Part shown: positions 48,182 through 55,615 of the stretch, piece by piece
Position numbering within the stretch: the stretch's first letter is position 1
Layout of the letters: the number at the start of each line of letters is the position of its first letter
Source of the DNA: Alcaligenes faecalis
GTDB taxonomy: Bacteria > Pseudomonadota > Gammaproteobacteria > Burkholderiales > Burkholderiaceae_B
Assembly: GCF_041521385.1 (NCBI RefSeq)
Contig: NZ_CP168006.1
Coordinates: 1,738,979-1,802,978, forward strand
DNA: 64,000 bases
Direction: 5' to 3'
Program-made: the position numbers and the translations under genes
The notes under the pieces: model-generated
The model's database searches: none
What the model was told of the DNA's origin: nothing
Seen by the model: the letters and a program-made list of their open reading frames with translations, nothing else

Positions 48182-48740
48182 GACGATCCCCAGTTTGATC
48201 AGCTTTGCGAATCTTTCCGGCGAAACCCAGCACTTTCTGAACTTTGCTACCTAAACGCATCAGATTTTGCAGGGTCTCAGGCGGTAAGTGATGAACCTCG
48301 TCAAACCAACCACAAGCCAACTCGATCAATTCCAGCATTTCATTAATGCGTTGCTGCCCATATGCTTCTTCGTCATTGACGGGCGCTTCCATAAGGATAC
48401 TTCGCAATAAGGTCAATGTGGGATCAATCTCGCGCTTGCGCTTTTCTTCCACCAAAGTACGAAAAATCTCCCACACATCACTGGGAGATTCAAAGTACTC
48501 GCGGCGCTCGCCGATCTTGTGTGTCATGTTGACCAGTCGCCAGGACTGCAATTCACGCAAGCTCATGCTGACATTGGAACGGGAGATGCCAAGCGTTTCA
48601 GCGATCTCGTCGGCGTGGAGGGCTTCGGGGGAAATGAACAACAAGGCATAGATCTGGCCCACCGTTCGGTTGACCCCCCAGCGCCCGCCCATCTCCCCGA
48701 AGTGCAGAACAAAACGCTCTGCCTGTGGTCCTAAATTCAT
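48174..48740 (-). CDS. GbsR/MarR-type transcriptional regulator at the head of the cyd operon
   Basis: A 188-aa winged-helix protein of the GbsR subgroup of MarR regulators. GEMGGRWGVNRTVGQIYALLF (residues ~14-34) and the recognition-helix segment ADEIAETLGISRSNVSMSLRE (near 40-60) followed by NMTHKIGERREYFES identify it. GbsR of Bacillus senses choline; this branch is not characterised. Its stop overlaps the cydA start by 8 bp, and an 18-bp perfect palindrome lies 12 bp before its own ATG. It likely controls the cyd operon and itself. AGGA precedes the start by six bases. Confidence 0.9.
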   Translation of the reverse strand: MNLGPQAERFVLHFGEMGGRWGVNRTVGQIYALLFISPEALHADEIAETLGISRSNVSMSLRELQSWRLVNMTHKIGERREYFESPSDVWEIFRTLVEEKRKREIDPTLTLLRSILMEAPVNDEEAYGQQRINEMLELIELACGWFDEVHHLPPETLQNLMRLGSKVQKVLGFAGKIRKADQTGDRHD

Positions 48741-48752
48741 GGCTTCCTGAAT

Positions 48753-48770
48753 TTTCAGTAATTACTGAAA
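48753..48770. promoter_or_regulatory. Perfect 18-bp palindrome upstream of the GbsR-cyd operon
   Basis: TTTCAGTAATTACTGAAA at 48753-48770 is a perfect inverted repeat ending 12 bp from the GbsR start codon on the minus strand. A possible TGTAAT -10 box overlaps its distal edge. Position and symmetry suit a dimeric winged-helix operator, probably for autorepression. It does not resemble an FNR or ArcA site. Confidence 0.75.
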
Positions 48771-48885
48771 TTACAAAACAAGACGTATCTTAACCCTAAA
48801 CTAATCTGTCTGCCACTGGTCCAAGGGCATCTGGCCTTACAATTTGCCTCCTGCAAATCTACATGCCAAGCACACACTTCACGTT

Positions 48886-48891
48886 TACAAT
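48886..48891 (+). promoter_or_regulatory. Candidate -10 box directly upstream of kdsD
   Basis: TACAAT ends about six bases before the kdsD ATG at 48898 and no Shine-Dalgarno sequence precedes that ATG. The same TTACAATTTG-type motif occurs again near 48838. No strong -35 hexamer is visible. If used, the mRNA would start at or next to the start codon. Confidence 0.35.
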
Positions 48892-48897
48892 TTCGCC

Positions 48898-49887
48898 ATG
48901 AATACATCGGCACTTTTAGATCCAGCACCTATCCTGTCCTCGGCACAACGCACCTTTGCCATTGAAATGGACGCGTTACAAGCACTGGGCAAACGTCTGG
49001 ACCAAAGTTTTGTAGAAGCCACCAAGCTGCTCGTGCACTGTCAGGGCCGCGTGGTGGTGACGGGCATCGGCAAGTCCGGCCATGTAGCCCGCAAGATTGC
49101 CGCTACGCTGGCCTCAACCGGCACCCCCGCTTTTTTCATGCACGCCGCCGAAGCCCTGCACGGGGATCTGGGCATGATCACCAAGCAGGATGTCGTGATT
49201 GCCATCTCCTACTCCGGTCAGGCCCAGGAACTGGTCACGGTGCTGACTGTGCTGCGTCGCATGGGTGCCAAGCTGATTGCCATTACTGGCAACGCCCAGT
49301 CCGAGCTGGCCCAAAATGCGGACCTGCATCTGGATGCCCATGTGGAACATGAAGCCTGCCCGCTCAACCTGGCCCCTACGGCCAGCACCACGGCCGCCTT
49401 AGTACTAGGCGATGCACTGGCCGTTGCCTGCCTGGAAGCACGCGGCTTTAGCCGTGAAGATTTCGCCCGCTCCCACCCCGGTGGTGCGCTAGGCCGTCAA
49501 TTACTGACGTTTGTGCGTGACATCATGCGCAGCGGCGAACAACTGCCCTTGGTAAGCCCCGAGACCTTGATCCCTGACGCTTTGATGGAGATGTCCAGCA
49601 AAGGCATGGGCATGACCATTGTCACTGACTCGCACGGCCATCCCGTTGGCATGTTCACCGATGGCGACCTGCGCCGTTTAATTGCACGTGTTGGTGATAT
49701 CCGCAAAGTGCCAGTGTCCGAGGGCATGTCGCGCGAACCACGCAGCATTGGTGCCGAAGCCCTGGCCATTGAAGCGGCCGAACAAATGGATGCCCTGCGT
49801 ATCAGCCAAATGCTGGTATTGGACACAAACGGGCTACTATTGGGAGCTCTGCACATGCACGACCTGTTGGCTGCAAAGGTAATCTAA
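48898..49887 (+). CDS. kdsD: Arabinose-5-phosphate isomerase KdsD (KpsF/GutQ family)
   Basis: Cytoplasmic isomerase making D-arabinose 5-phosphate from ribulose 5-phosphate, the first step towards Kdo of LPS. The 329-aa protein has a SIS domain (residues ~45-185; VVTGIGKSGHVARKIAATLA, FMHAAEALHGDLGMI, SYSGQAQELVTVL) followed by two CBS domains (from residue ~205; SPETLIPDALMEMSSKGMGM and so on). The ATG at 48898 gives the family N-terminus; 18 in-frame upstream residues do not fit. It leads a run with kdsC and lptCAB. Confidence 0.93.
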   Translation: MNTSALLDPAPILSSAQRTFAIEMDALQALGKRLDQSFVEATKLLVHCQGRVVVTGIGKSGHVARKIAATLASTGTPAFFMHAAEALHGDLGMITKQDVVIAISYSGQAQELVTVLTVLRRMGAKLIAITGNAQSELAQNADLHLDAHVEHEACPLNLAPTASTTAALVLGDALAVACLEARGFSREDFARSHPGGALGRQLLTFVRDIMRSGEQLPLVSPETLIPDALMEMSSKGMGMTIVTDSHGHPVGMFTDGDLRRLIARVGDIRKVPVSEGMSREPRSIGAEALAIEAAEQMDALRISQMLVLDTNGLLLGALHMHDLLAAKVI

Positions 49888-49889
49888 TC

Positions 49890-50495
49890 ATGATGAATAC
49901 GCCCACCCCACCGCTCCACCCCGCTGAAGCTCAAATCCTGGCCAAGTTGCCCGAGAACATACGCAACCAGTTACGTCAGTTGCGCATGATGGTATTTGAC
50001 GTGGACGGCGTACTGACCGACGGACGCCTGTGGTACAGCGCGAACGGCGAGGAATTCAAGAGTTTTCACGCTCTGGACGGCCATGGTTTGCGCATGCTGG
50101 GGGAAAGTGGCATTCATGTCGCCCTGATTACCGGACGCGAAAGCGGTATCGTTTCACGCCGGGCAGCCGAACTGGGCATTCCTTTTGTCCACCAGGGCGT
50201 ACGTGACAAAATGGCTGTGTTGACCCAATTGGCCCAGGAAAACGGCATATCTTTAAGCGAAATGGGTTATATGGGCGACGATTTGATCGATTTGCCGGCC
50301 ATGCAGCGCGTGGGTTTCTCCGCCAGCGTGCCTGAAGCCCCCTTCTATATCAGTCAAATTGCCAGTTGGGTAGCCACACAGCCCGCCGGCCACGGCGCAG
50401 TGCGCGAATGCTGTGATGCCATCCTGGCCTCCCAGGGTCGCCTTGCCTCCTTTATTACAGGTGGTCCCTTGAAGACCACGGGAGTCATTCAGTAA
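49890..50495 (+). CDS. kdsC: 3-deoxy-D-manno-octulosonate 8-phosphate phosphatase KdsC
   Basis: HAD-family phosphatase releasing Kdo from Kdo-8-phosphate. The 201-aa protein has the core motif MMVFDVDGVLTDGRLWYS (residues ~31-48, nucleophile Asp and general acid Asp), HALDGHGLRMLGESGIHVALITGRE (in ~61-85, with motif II), the motif III lysine in GVRDKMAVLTQLAQ and YMGDDLIDLPAMQRVGFS (near 130-147). It has an N-terminal 25-residue extension relative to many relatives. It begins 2 bp after kdsD and ends 2 bp before lptC. Confidence 0.94.
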   Translation: MMNTPTPPLHPAEAQILAKLPENIRNQLRQLRMMVFDVDGVLTDGRLWYSANGEEFKSFHALDGHGLRMLGESGIHVALITGRESGIVSRRAAELGIPFVHQGVRDKMAVLTQLAQENGISLSEMGYMGDDLIDLPAMQRVGFSASVPEAPFYISQIASWVATQPAGHGAVRECCDAILASQGRLASFITGGPLKTTGVIQ

Positions 50496-50497
50496 TC

Positions 50498-51118
50498 ATG
50501 CGTGACCGTCTACCCACCGTTATTTCCCTGTTATTGCTGACCTTGCTGGTACTGGCAACCTTGTGGGCGGTCGACTACACCCAACGCTCGGTTGCCATTG
50601 ATCCGCCGCGCCGTGTTACCCATGAGCCCGACTCCTGGGCGCGCAATTTCACCATGATCAGCTCTGACCAAAGCGGGATGGCCATCAGCCGGCTGGACGG
50701 CAAGATTGCCTACCACTACCCGGATGACGACTCACACGAAATTACCTCCCCGCGCGCGGTCAGCAACCGGGTGAACTCGCCGTTGACCATTGCCACCTCC
50801 GACACCGCGCATATGAATGCAGACGGAGATGTGATCACGATGAAGGGCAATGCCCACATCCACCGCCAGGCCACACCCGAGGACGAGGCCATGGATGTGC
50901 GTAGCGAAGTACTGATCATCCTGCCCGAAGAGGACGTGGTGTACACCAACGAACCGGCCTTGGTCGTCAATGGCCAGTCCACCATGCGCGGTACCGGTAT
51001 GCGTTACGATAATCGCGTTCGCCAATTGAACGTCATGTCGGAATCCGACGTTAAAATCTCGGGCCAACAAACACAAAAAGCGCGTTCTTCCAATAGCTCT
51101 AAGGATTCCCCTCCATGA
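50498..51118 (+). CDS. lptC: LPS export system protein LptC
   Basis: Bitopic inner-membrane protein that receives LPS from LptB2FG and passes it to LptA. The 206-aa product has one N-terminal helix (ISLLLLTLLVLATLWAVDYT, residues ~9-28) and a periplasmic beta-jellyroll with alternating short strands (residues ~45-190). It lies 2 bp after kdsC and overlaps lptA by four bases (ATGA). It carries a C-terminal Ser/Lys-rich tail. The conserved position between kdsC and lptA supports the call as much as the sequence does. Confidence 0.9.
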   Translation: MRDRLPTVISLLLLTLLVLATLWAVDYTQRSVAIDPPRRVTHEPDSWARNFTMISSDQSGMAISRLDGKIAYHYPDDDSHEITSPRAVSNRVNSPLTIATSDTAHMNADGDVITMKGNAHIHRQATPEDEAMDVRSEVLIILPEEDVVYTNEPALVVNGQSTMRGTGMRYDNRVRQLNVMSESDVKISGQQTQKARSSNSSKDSPP

Positions 51119-51765
51119 CCACGCCTGACAGCGCCCGCCTGGGCCACAAGCCCATGCTCTCTTTTAGCCTTTTGTGTGGTGCCCTGGCCCTGTGCCTGAG
51201 CACTGCAAGCCTGGCTTTGCTGCCTACGGCTCCGGCTCTGGCTCAAACGGCTGACTCCGCTGCCGCTGAACCGGACACCTCCGTGCTGTCCGACACCCTG
51301 ACTTACGACGATATTGCCAAGCAAACGATCTACAAAGGCAACATCATCCTGACTCGTGGCACCATGACCTTGATGGCAGACCAATTGGCCATCGAGCAAG
51401 ATGCGGAAGGTTTCCAACACGGCACGGCTACAGTCAGCGAACGCGCCCGCGTCACCATTCGTCAGGAAGACCCTGCCAAATTTGAACTGATGGTCGCCGA
51501 AGGTGTCCGAGCCATCTACAACGGTAAAACCGAAGAGGTCGAGCTGATTGGCAAGGCTGTCGTCAACCGTTATGTCTGCGGCAAGCTGCAAGACTCCGTC
51601 CAGGGTCAGCGCATTATCTATCGCCAGAAAGATGGCACGTACCAGGCCTTTGGTGGCTCTGACTCTGCCACACGTGATGGCCGGGTTCGCTCCGTGGCCC
51701 GCCCACGTGCCAATGCCGACGCAGCTCTGGCTGAATGCCAACGCAAGTCTTCCCCCCGCAAATAG
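51115..51765 (+). CDS. lptA: LPS periplasmic transport protein LptA
   Basis: Periplasmic bridge of the Lpt machine, forming the LPS slide between LptC and LptD. The 216-aa protein has a cleavable signal (ALALCLSTASLALLPTAPAL, with a likely cleavage after LAQ) and an OstA/LptA jellyroll (residues ~60-190; LTYDDIAKQTIYKGNIILTR, LMADQLAIEQDAEGFQHGTA, VVNRYVCGKLQDSVQGQRIIY). The N-terminal 16 residues before the hydrophobic part are longer than usual. It overlaps lptC by four bases and is 18 bp from lptB. Confidence 0.92.
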   Translation: MTTPDSARLGHKPMLSFSLLCGALALCLSTASLALLPTAPALAQTADSAAAEPDTSVLSDTLTYDDIAKQTIYKGNIILTRGTMTLMADQLAIEQDAEGFQHGTATVSERARVTIRQEDPAKFELMVAEGVRAIYNGKTEEVELIGKAVVNRYVCGKLQDSVQGQRIIYRQKDGTYQAFGGSDSATRDGRVRSVARPRANADAALAECQRKSSPRK

Positions 51766-51783
51766 TCCGGACACCCCTGAATT

Positions 51784-52575
51784 ATGGTTGCTCCTAACAA
51801 CCCGTCTCCCCCTACCCGCGCCAGCCACTCAACCAAAGGCAGCCTGATTGCACAAGGCCTGCGTAAAACCTACGGCAAACGTACGGTCGTGCAGGATGTT
51901 TCTCTGAACGTGGAAAGTGGTGAGGTCGTCGGCCTGCTAGGCCCGAACGGGGCTGGCAAAACTACCAGCTTCTATATGATTGTGGGCATTGTGCCCGCTG
52001 ATGCAGGTCGTATTGAAATTGATGGCACGCCCATTACCGCCATGCCCATGCACAAACGGGCGCGCCTGGGCCTGTCCTACCTGCCTCAGGATGCCTCCGT
52101 CTTTCGACGCCTGACCGTCGAAGAGAACATCCGTGCTGTGCTGGAGCTGCAGCTGGATGATAATGGTCGCCGCATCAGCAAAAACGATATCAACGAGCGC
52201 CTGGAAACCCTGATCAGCGAGCTGCAAATTGCGCACATCCGAAAAAATACCGCCCTATCCCTGTCTGGTGGCGAGCGCCGCCGCGTAGAAATTGCCCGTG
52301 CGCTCGCCAGCAACCCCCGTTTCATTCTGCTGGACGAACCCTTTGCTGGGGTGGACCCGATCGCCGTCATCGAAATTCAGCGCATTGTGCAATTTCTGAA
52401 AGGCCGCAATATTGGCGTGCTGATTACCGACCACAACGTGCGCGAAACGCTGGGCATCTGTGACCGCGCCTACATCATCAGCGAAGGCACGGTACTGACC
52501 AGCGGGCACCCATCCGAAATTATCGACAACGAAGCCGTGCGCAAAGTTTACCTGGGCTCGAACTTCCGAATGTAA
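51784..52575 (+). CDS. lptB: LPS export ABC transporter ATPase LptB
   Basis: Cytoplasmic ATPase that powers extraction of LPS from the inner membrane with LptFG. The 263-aa protein has Walker [18 protein letters not shown], the Q loop [20 protein letters not shown], the signature [17 protein letters not shown] and Walker [17 protein letters not shown], with the H loop [18 protein letters not shown]. The N-terminal ~20 residues are an extension with Ser/Pro. lptF and lptG are not in the window, as usual. rpoN, which often follows lptB in betaproteobacteria, is absent. Confidence 0.95.
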   Translation: MVAPNNPSPPTRASHSTKGSLIAQGLRKTYGKRTVVQDVSLNVESGEVVGLLGPNGAGKTTSFYMIVGIVPADAGRIEIDGTPITAMPMHKRARLGLSYLPQDASVFRRLTVEENIRAVLELQLDDNGRRISKNDINERLETLISELQIAHIRKNTALSLSGGERRRVEIARALASNPRFILLDEPFAGVDPIAVIEIQRIVQFLKGRNIGVLITDHNVRETLGICDRAYIISEGTVLTSGHPSEIIDNEAVRKVYLGSNFRM

Positions 52576-52764
52576 GCCGATTTTTGGCCCTGTAACGGGG
52601 CCTGTCGGAGCAAGGGTTTTCCTGCACATCGCAGATTGATCCAGGTCATGTTATCTGACCCACATATAGGTATACTGGAATATCCAGGATCAGTAGTAAG
52701 GAGGCTAAAGACGATCAACCTTCCCCTTCTTGAACACGTTGTTTGACTACTACGGAGAGCCTAT

Positions 52765-53091
52765 ATGAGCCTTAATATCACTGGCCGTAATCTTGACATA
52801 ACTCCTGCCATTCGCGACTACGTCAAAAGCAAAATTGGTCGAATTGAAAAACACTTCGATAACGTGGTTGACTCGCAGGTTATGCTTTCCATTGAACGTC
52901 TGAAGCATAATGCCGAAGTGACCGTCCGCGTTCCCGGCAAAGATATACACTGCGCCTCTTCAGACGAAAACTTGTATGCTGCTATCGATCTGCTGGCCGA
53001 TAAAATCGACCGCCAGATTCTGAAATACAAGGAAAAGGCAAACAGCCATGCGCATGAGCCCGCCAAGCGGCTCGAAGTTCCGGCCGCCTGA
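52765..53091 (+). CDS. hpf: Short ribosome hibernation promoting factor Hpf
   Basis: A 108-aa ribosome-associated factor that inactivates ribosomes in stationary phase. MSLNITGRNLDITPAIRDYV (residues 1-20), KSKIGRIEKHFDNVVDSQVM, then VTVRVPGKDIHCASSDENLY and AAIDLLADKIDRQILKYKEK define the sigma-54 modulation/S30AE family; the lack of a C-terminal dimerisation domain makes it the short form. CGGAGAG lies eight bases before the ATG. It starts 190 bp after lptB and ends before a strong terminator. Its usual neighbour rpoN is missing on the 5' side. Confidence 0.95.
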   Translation: MSLNITGRNLDITPAIRDYVKSKIGRIEKHFDNVVDSQVMLSIERLKHNAEVTVRVPGKDIHCASSDENLYAAIDLLADKIDRQILKYKEKANSHAHEPAKRLEVPAA

Positions 53092-53128
53092 TCTGGCCGA
53101 ACTGTTACAGCAGGTATAGCCTGCCAAC

Positions 53129-53166
53129 AAACCCCGTACTTTCAGAAGTTCGGGGTTTTGTGTTTC
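53129..53166 (+). terminator. Intrinsic terminator of hpf
   Basis: AAACCCCG (53129-53136) pairs with CGGGGTTT (53151-53158), with inner ACTT/AAGT pairing around TCAG, followed by TTTTGTGTTTC. It is one of the clearest terminators in the window and separates hpf from ptsN. Confidence 0.92.
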
Positions 53167-53206
53167 TTGGCACAGTGTCCGCCTGTTGTTAGCCATCCAA
53201 AAAAAG

Positions 53207-53235
53207 TTTAGCTAAAAAACATTCCCCCCTATAAT
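53207..53235 (+). promoter_or_regulatory. Candidate ptsN promoter
   Basis: A perfect TATAAT at 53230-53235 is preceded 17 bp upstream by TTTAGC (53207-53212), a partial -35 match. Only seven bases separate the TATAAT from the ptsN ATG at 53243, which has no Shine-Dalgarno sequence. The hpf terminator upstream makes an independent promoter necessary. Confidence 0.65.
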
Positions 53236-53242
53236 GGCCGTC

Positions 53243-53743
53243 ATGAATCTCTTGTCGCGTATTTTGCCTTTGTCCAACGTGGTTCTGGATCTTGCTGTCA
53301 CCAGCAAGAAGCGCGCTTTTGAACAAGCCGGATTGATTTTCGAGAACCATCACGGCATTGCCCGGACAGCCGTGTTCCATAGCCTGATCGCACGCGAGCG
53401 CCTGGGTTCCACTGCCCTTGGCCACGACGTCGCCGTCCCGCATGGTCGCATCAAGGACTTGAAAGAGCCTTGTGCGGTTTTCATGCGCTTGGCCGAGCCA
53501 GTACGTTTTGACGCCAGTGACGGTCGTACCGCCAGCCTGCTGTTCTTTTTGCTGGTTCCCGAAACAGCGACTCAAATCCACTTGGATCTGCTGGCCGAGA
53601 TTGCTCGTTTGATGGCCGATCAGGATATCCGCCAGGCGCTCGCCCAGGAAACGGACCCTGTTCAAATCCATCAAATCCTGACCCAGACCCCTGATCTCAA
53701 CGCGGAACATCCCGATGCTGACAGTTCAAGAACTGGTCAATAA
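53243..53743 (+). CDS. ptsN: Nitrogen PTS EIIA component PtsN
   Basis: The EIIA-Ntr protein, a phospho-carrier that regulates potassium transport, nitrogen and other processes instead of sugar uptake. The 166-aa protein shows the start MNLLSRILPLSNVVLDLAVT, TSKKRAFEQAGLIFEN, and the phospho-histidine H67 in VAVPHGRIKDLKEPCAVF. An in-frame ATG three codons earlier overlaps the -10 box, so the later one, matching the family N-terminus, was used. It overlaps hprK by 29 bp. A leaderless mRNA is suggested by the position of the promoter. Confidence 0.93.
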   Translation: MNLLSRILPLSNVVLDLAVTSKKRAFEQAGLIFENHHGIARTAVFHSLIARERLGSTALGHDVAVPHGRIKDLKEPCAVFMRLAEPVRFDASDGRTASLLFFLLVPETATQIHLDLLAEIARLMADQDIRQALAQETDPVQIHQILTQTPDLNAEHPDADSSRTGQ

Positions 53744-54641
53744 CAATAATGACAAGCTCGAGGTAAGCTGGGCAGCCGGAAAACACGCTGCTCAACGCCG
53801 TATCCCCGATCTTGGCGCCTCTGCGGCAGACCTGGTCGGACACTTGAACTTGATTCACCCTGGCCGCATTCAGGTTTTCGGCCCGGAAGAGCTCTCTTTC
53901 TACAACCGCTTTGACGTCAAACGTCGCCTGCATCATCTGGATGACCTCAGGCAAGGCGGTGTTCCTGCCCTGTTCATTGCCAACGATGCCGTTGCGCCCG
54001 ATGACTTGATCCAGTTTTGCGAAGAACAAGGGATACCGCTACTTTATACCCCTATCGACGCCGCCCAACTGATTGATCTGCTGCGCATCTATCTAGGCAA
54101 ACGTCTGGCCCCAAAAACAACCATGCACGGCGTGTTCATGGATGTCCTGGGTCTGGGAGTACTGATCACGGGTGAATCCGGTCTGGGCAAAAGCGAATTG
54201 GCGCTAGAGCTGATCTCCCGTGGTCACGGGTTGGTCGCAGACGATGCGGTTGAACTCTCGCGCACCGCGCCCAACATGATTGACGGCCAGTGCCCACCCC
54301 TGCTGCAAAACCTGCTGGAAGTACGCGGACTGGGCTTGCTGGACATTCGCACCATTTTCGGCGAAACCTCCGTTCGTCGTAAAATGAAGCTTAAACTCAT
54401 TGTGCACTTGGTTCGTTCCAACCCGGACAGCTTCGAGCGCCTGCCTACTCAAGACCAGACCCAGGAAGTGCTGGGGGTCGATATCAAACGCGTCATGCTG
54501 CAAGTAGCCGCAGGCCGAAATCTGGCCGTACTGGTAGAGGCCGCTGTGCGCAACACCATCCTCGCCTTTCGCGGCATTGATACCATGGGTGACTTCATCG
54601 AGCGTCAGGCATTGGCTATCATGAATAGTCGCGAAGACTAG
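53715..54641 (+). CDS. hprK: HPr kinase/phosphorylase HprK
   Basis: Bifunctional enzyme that phosphorylates and dephosphorylates HPr on serine, in Gram-negatives as part of the PTS-Ntr circuit. The 308-aa protein has an N-terminal domain (residues ~1-125) and a C-terminal P-loop domain with Walker A GESGLGKS (residues 153-160) and the catalytic region around H138 (MHGVFMDVLGLGVLITGE), LVADDAVELSRTAP and the signature LLEVRGLGLLDIRTIFGE (near 194). It overlaps ptsN by 29 bp on the same strand, so they are probably translated in tandem. Confidence 0.95.
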   Translation: MLTVQELVNNNNDKLEVSWAAGKHAAQRRIPDLGASAADLVGHLNLIHPGRIQVFGPEELSFYNRFDVKRRLHHLDDLRQGGVPALFIANDAVAPDDLIQFCEEQGIPLLYTPIDAAQLIDLLRIYLGKRLAPKTTMHGVFMDVLGLGVLITGESGLGKSELALELISRGHGLVADDAVELSRTAPNMIDGQCPPLLQNLLEVRGLGLLDIRTIFGETSVRRKMKLKLIVHLVRSNPDSFERLPTQDQTQEVLGVDIKRVMLQVAAGRNLAVLVEAAVRNTILAFRGIDTMGDFIERQALAIMNSRED

Positions 54642-54647
54642 GCACTC

Positions 54648-54675
54648 CAGGGCTGGTTAGCACTAAACAGCCCTG
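54648..54675 (+). terminator. Hairpin between hprK and rapZ
   Basis: CAGGGCTG (54648-54655) is an inverted match of CAGCCCTG (54668-54675), loop 12 nt. Only TCAGCTTTG follows, so this may attenuate rather than end transcription into rapZ. Confidence 0.5.
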
Positions 54676-54739
54676 TCAGCTTTGTCCTGTTTCACCTAAC
54701 CGTTGCCCTCTGGACAACGACTCGGAGTCCTTTGCCACG

Positions 54740-55615
54740 ATGCTGAAAGTTGTATTGATTACCGGCATATCCGGTTCGGGAAAATCAGTTGCCTTACGCT
54801 TGTTGGAAGATACTGGCTACCTATGCATCGACAACCTCCCCCCCCGATTTCTGGCCGAATTTGTCGAACGCTCTGCTGAACAAGGGTTGGAGCGGCTAGC
54901 CGTTGCCATTGACGTACGCGGCGCCGGTGATCTGGACATCCTTCCCGGCGTTATCAGCAAACTGAACGAAGAAGGCTACGCCCTGCGCGTCCTGTTTTTG
55001 AACGCCAGCGATCACACCCTGATGCAGCGGTACTCGGAGTCGCGCCGCCGCCATCCGTTGACGGACCGTTTACGTCAGGATGGCCGCTCGCCTTCCTTGC
55101 AGGAATGTATCGAGGTCGAACGCGAAATGACGGCCCCCTTGCGCGAGCTGGGCCACATTATCGACACTACCGACCTGACCCCTGGCCAGCTACGTGCCTG
55201 GATTCGCGATCTGGTACAGGCTGATCGCGCCAGTGTCGTGTTGACTTTCGAGTCCTTTGCCTACAAACGTGGCGTACCGGGCGATGCGGATTTGGTTTTC
55301 GACGTACGTTGCCTACCCAACCCCCACTACGACCCAGAGCTGCGTCCCATGACAGGCCGTGATGAGCCGGTTGCAAAGTGGCTGGCTCAGTTCGGCTCTG
55401 TCGAAACCATGGTGGATGACATTGCGGGCTTTGTACGTCGCTGGTTACCTTTATATATGCAGGACACCCGCAACTACCTGACGGTCGCCATTGGATGCAC
55501 GGGTGGCCAGCATCGCTCCGTATACGTTACCGAACAACTGGCGTTACGCTTTGCGGATTACGCCCCGTTGCTGGTACGCCATCGCAACCAACCTCCCATC
55601 AATCCTGTGCCATGA
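54740..55615 (+). CDS. rapZ: RNase adapter protein RapZ
   Basis: RNA-binding P-loop protein; in E. coli it controls GlmS by delivering a small RNA to RNase E. The 291-aa protein has Walker A GISGSGKS (residues 9-16), NLPPRFLAEFVERSAEQ, DVRGAGDLDILPGVIS, and a C-terminal RNA-binding part with VTEQLALRF, TVAIGCTGGQHRSVYV (near 250). The conserved VAIGCTGGxHRSV motif is diagnostic. It lies 98 bp after hprK and overlaps rlpA by four bases. Whether it acts on glmS in this lineage is not known. Confidence 0.95.
   Translation: MLKVVLITGISGSGKSVALRLLEDTGYLCIDNLPPRFLAEFVERSAEQGLERLAVAIDVRGAGDLDILPGVISKLNEEGYALRVLFLNASDHTLMQRYSESRRRHPLTDRLRQDGRSPSLQECIEVEREMTAPLRELGHIIDTTDLTPGQLRAWIRDLVQADRASVVLTFESFAYKRGVPGDADLVFDVRCLPNPHYDPELRPMTGRDEPVAKWLAQFGSVETMVDDIAGFVRRWLPLYMQDTRNYLTVAIGCTGGQHRSVYVTEQLALRFADYAPLLVRHRNQPPINPVP

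Noticed and set aside
52697..52704. Strong Shine-Dalgarno-like TAAGGAGG between lptB and hpf
   Set aside because: No start codon follows at a suitable distance; may be chance or part of the hpf leader structure.
52621..52764. Sigma-54 promoter before hpf
   Set aside because: No GG-N10-GC element was found; a TATACT at 52671 is a possible ordinary -10 without a good -35.
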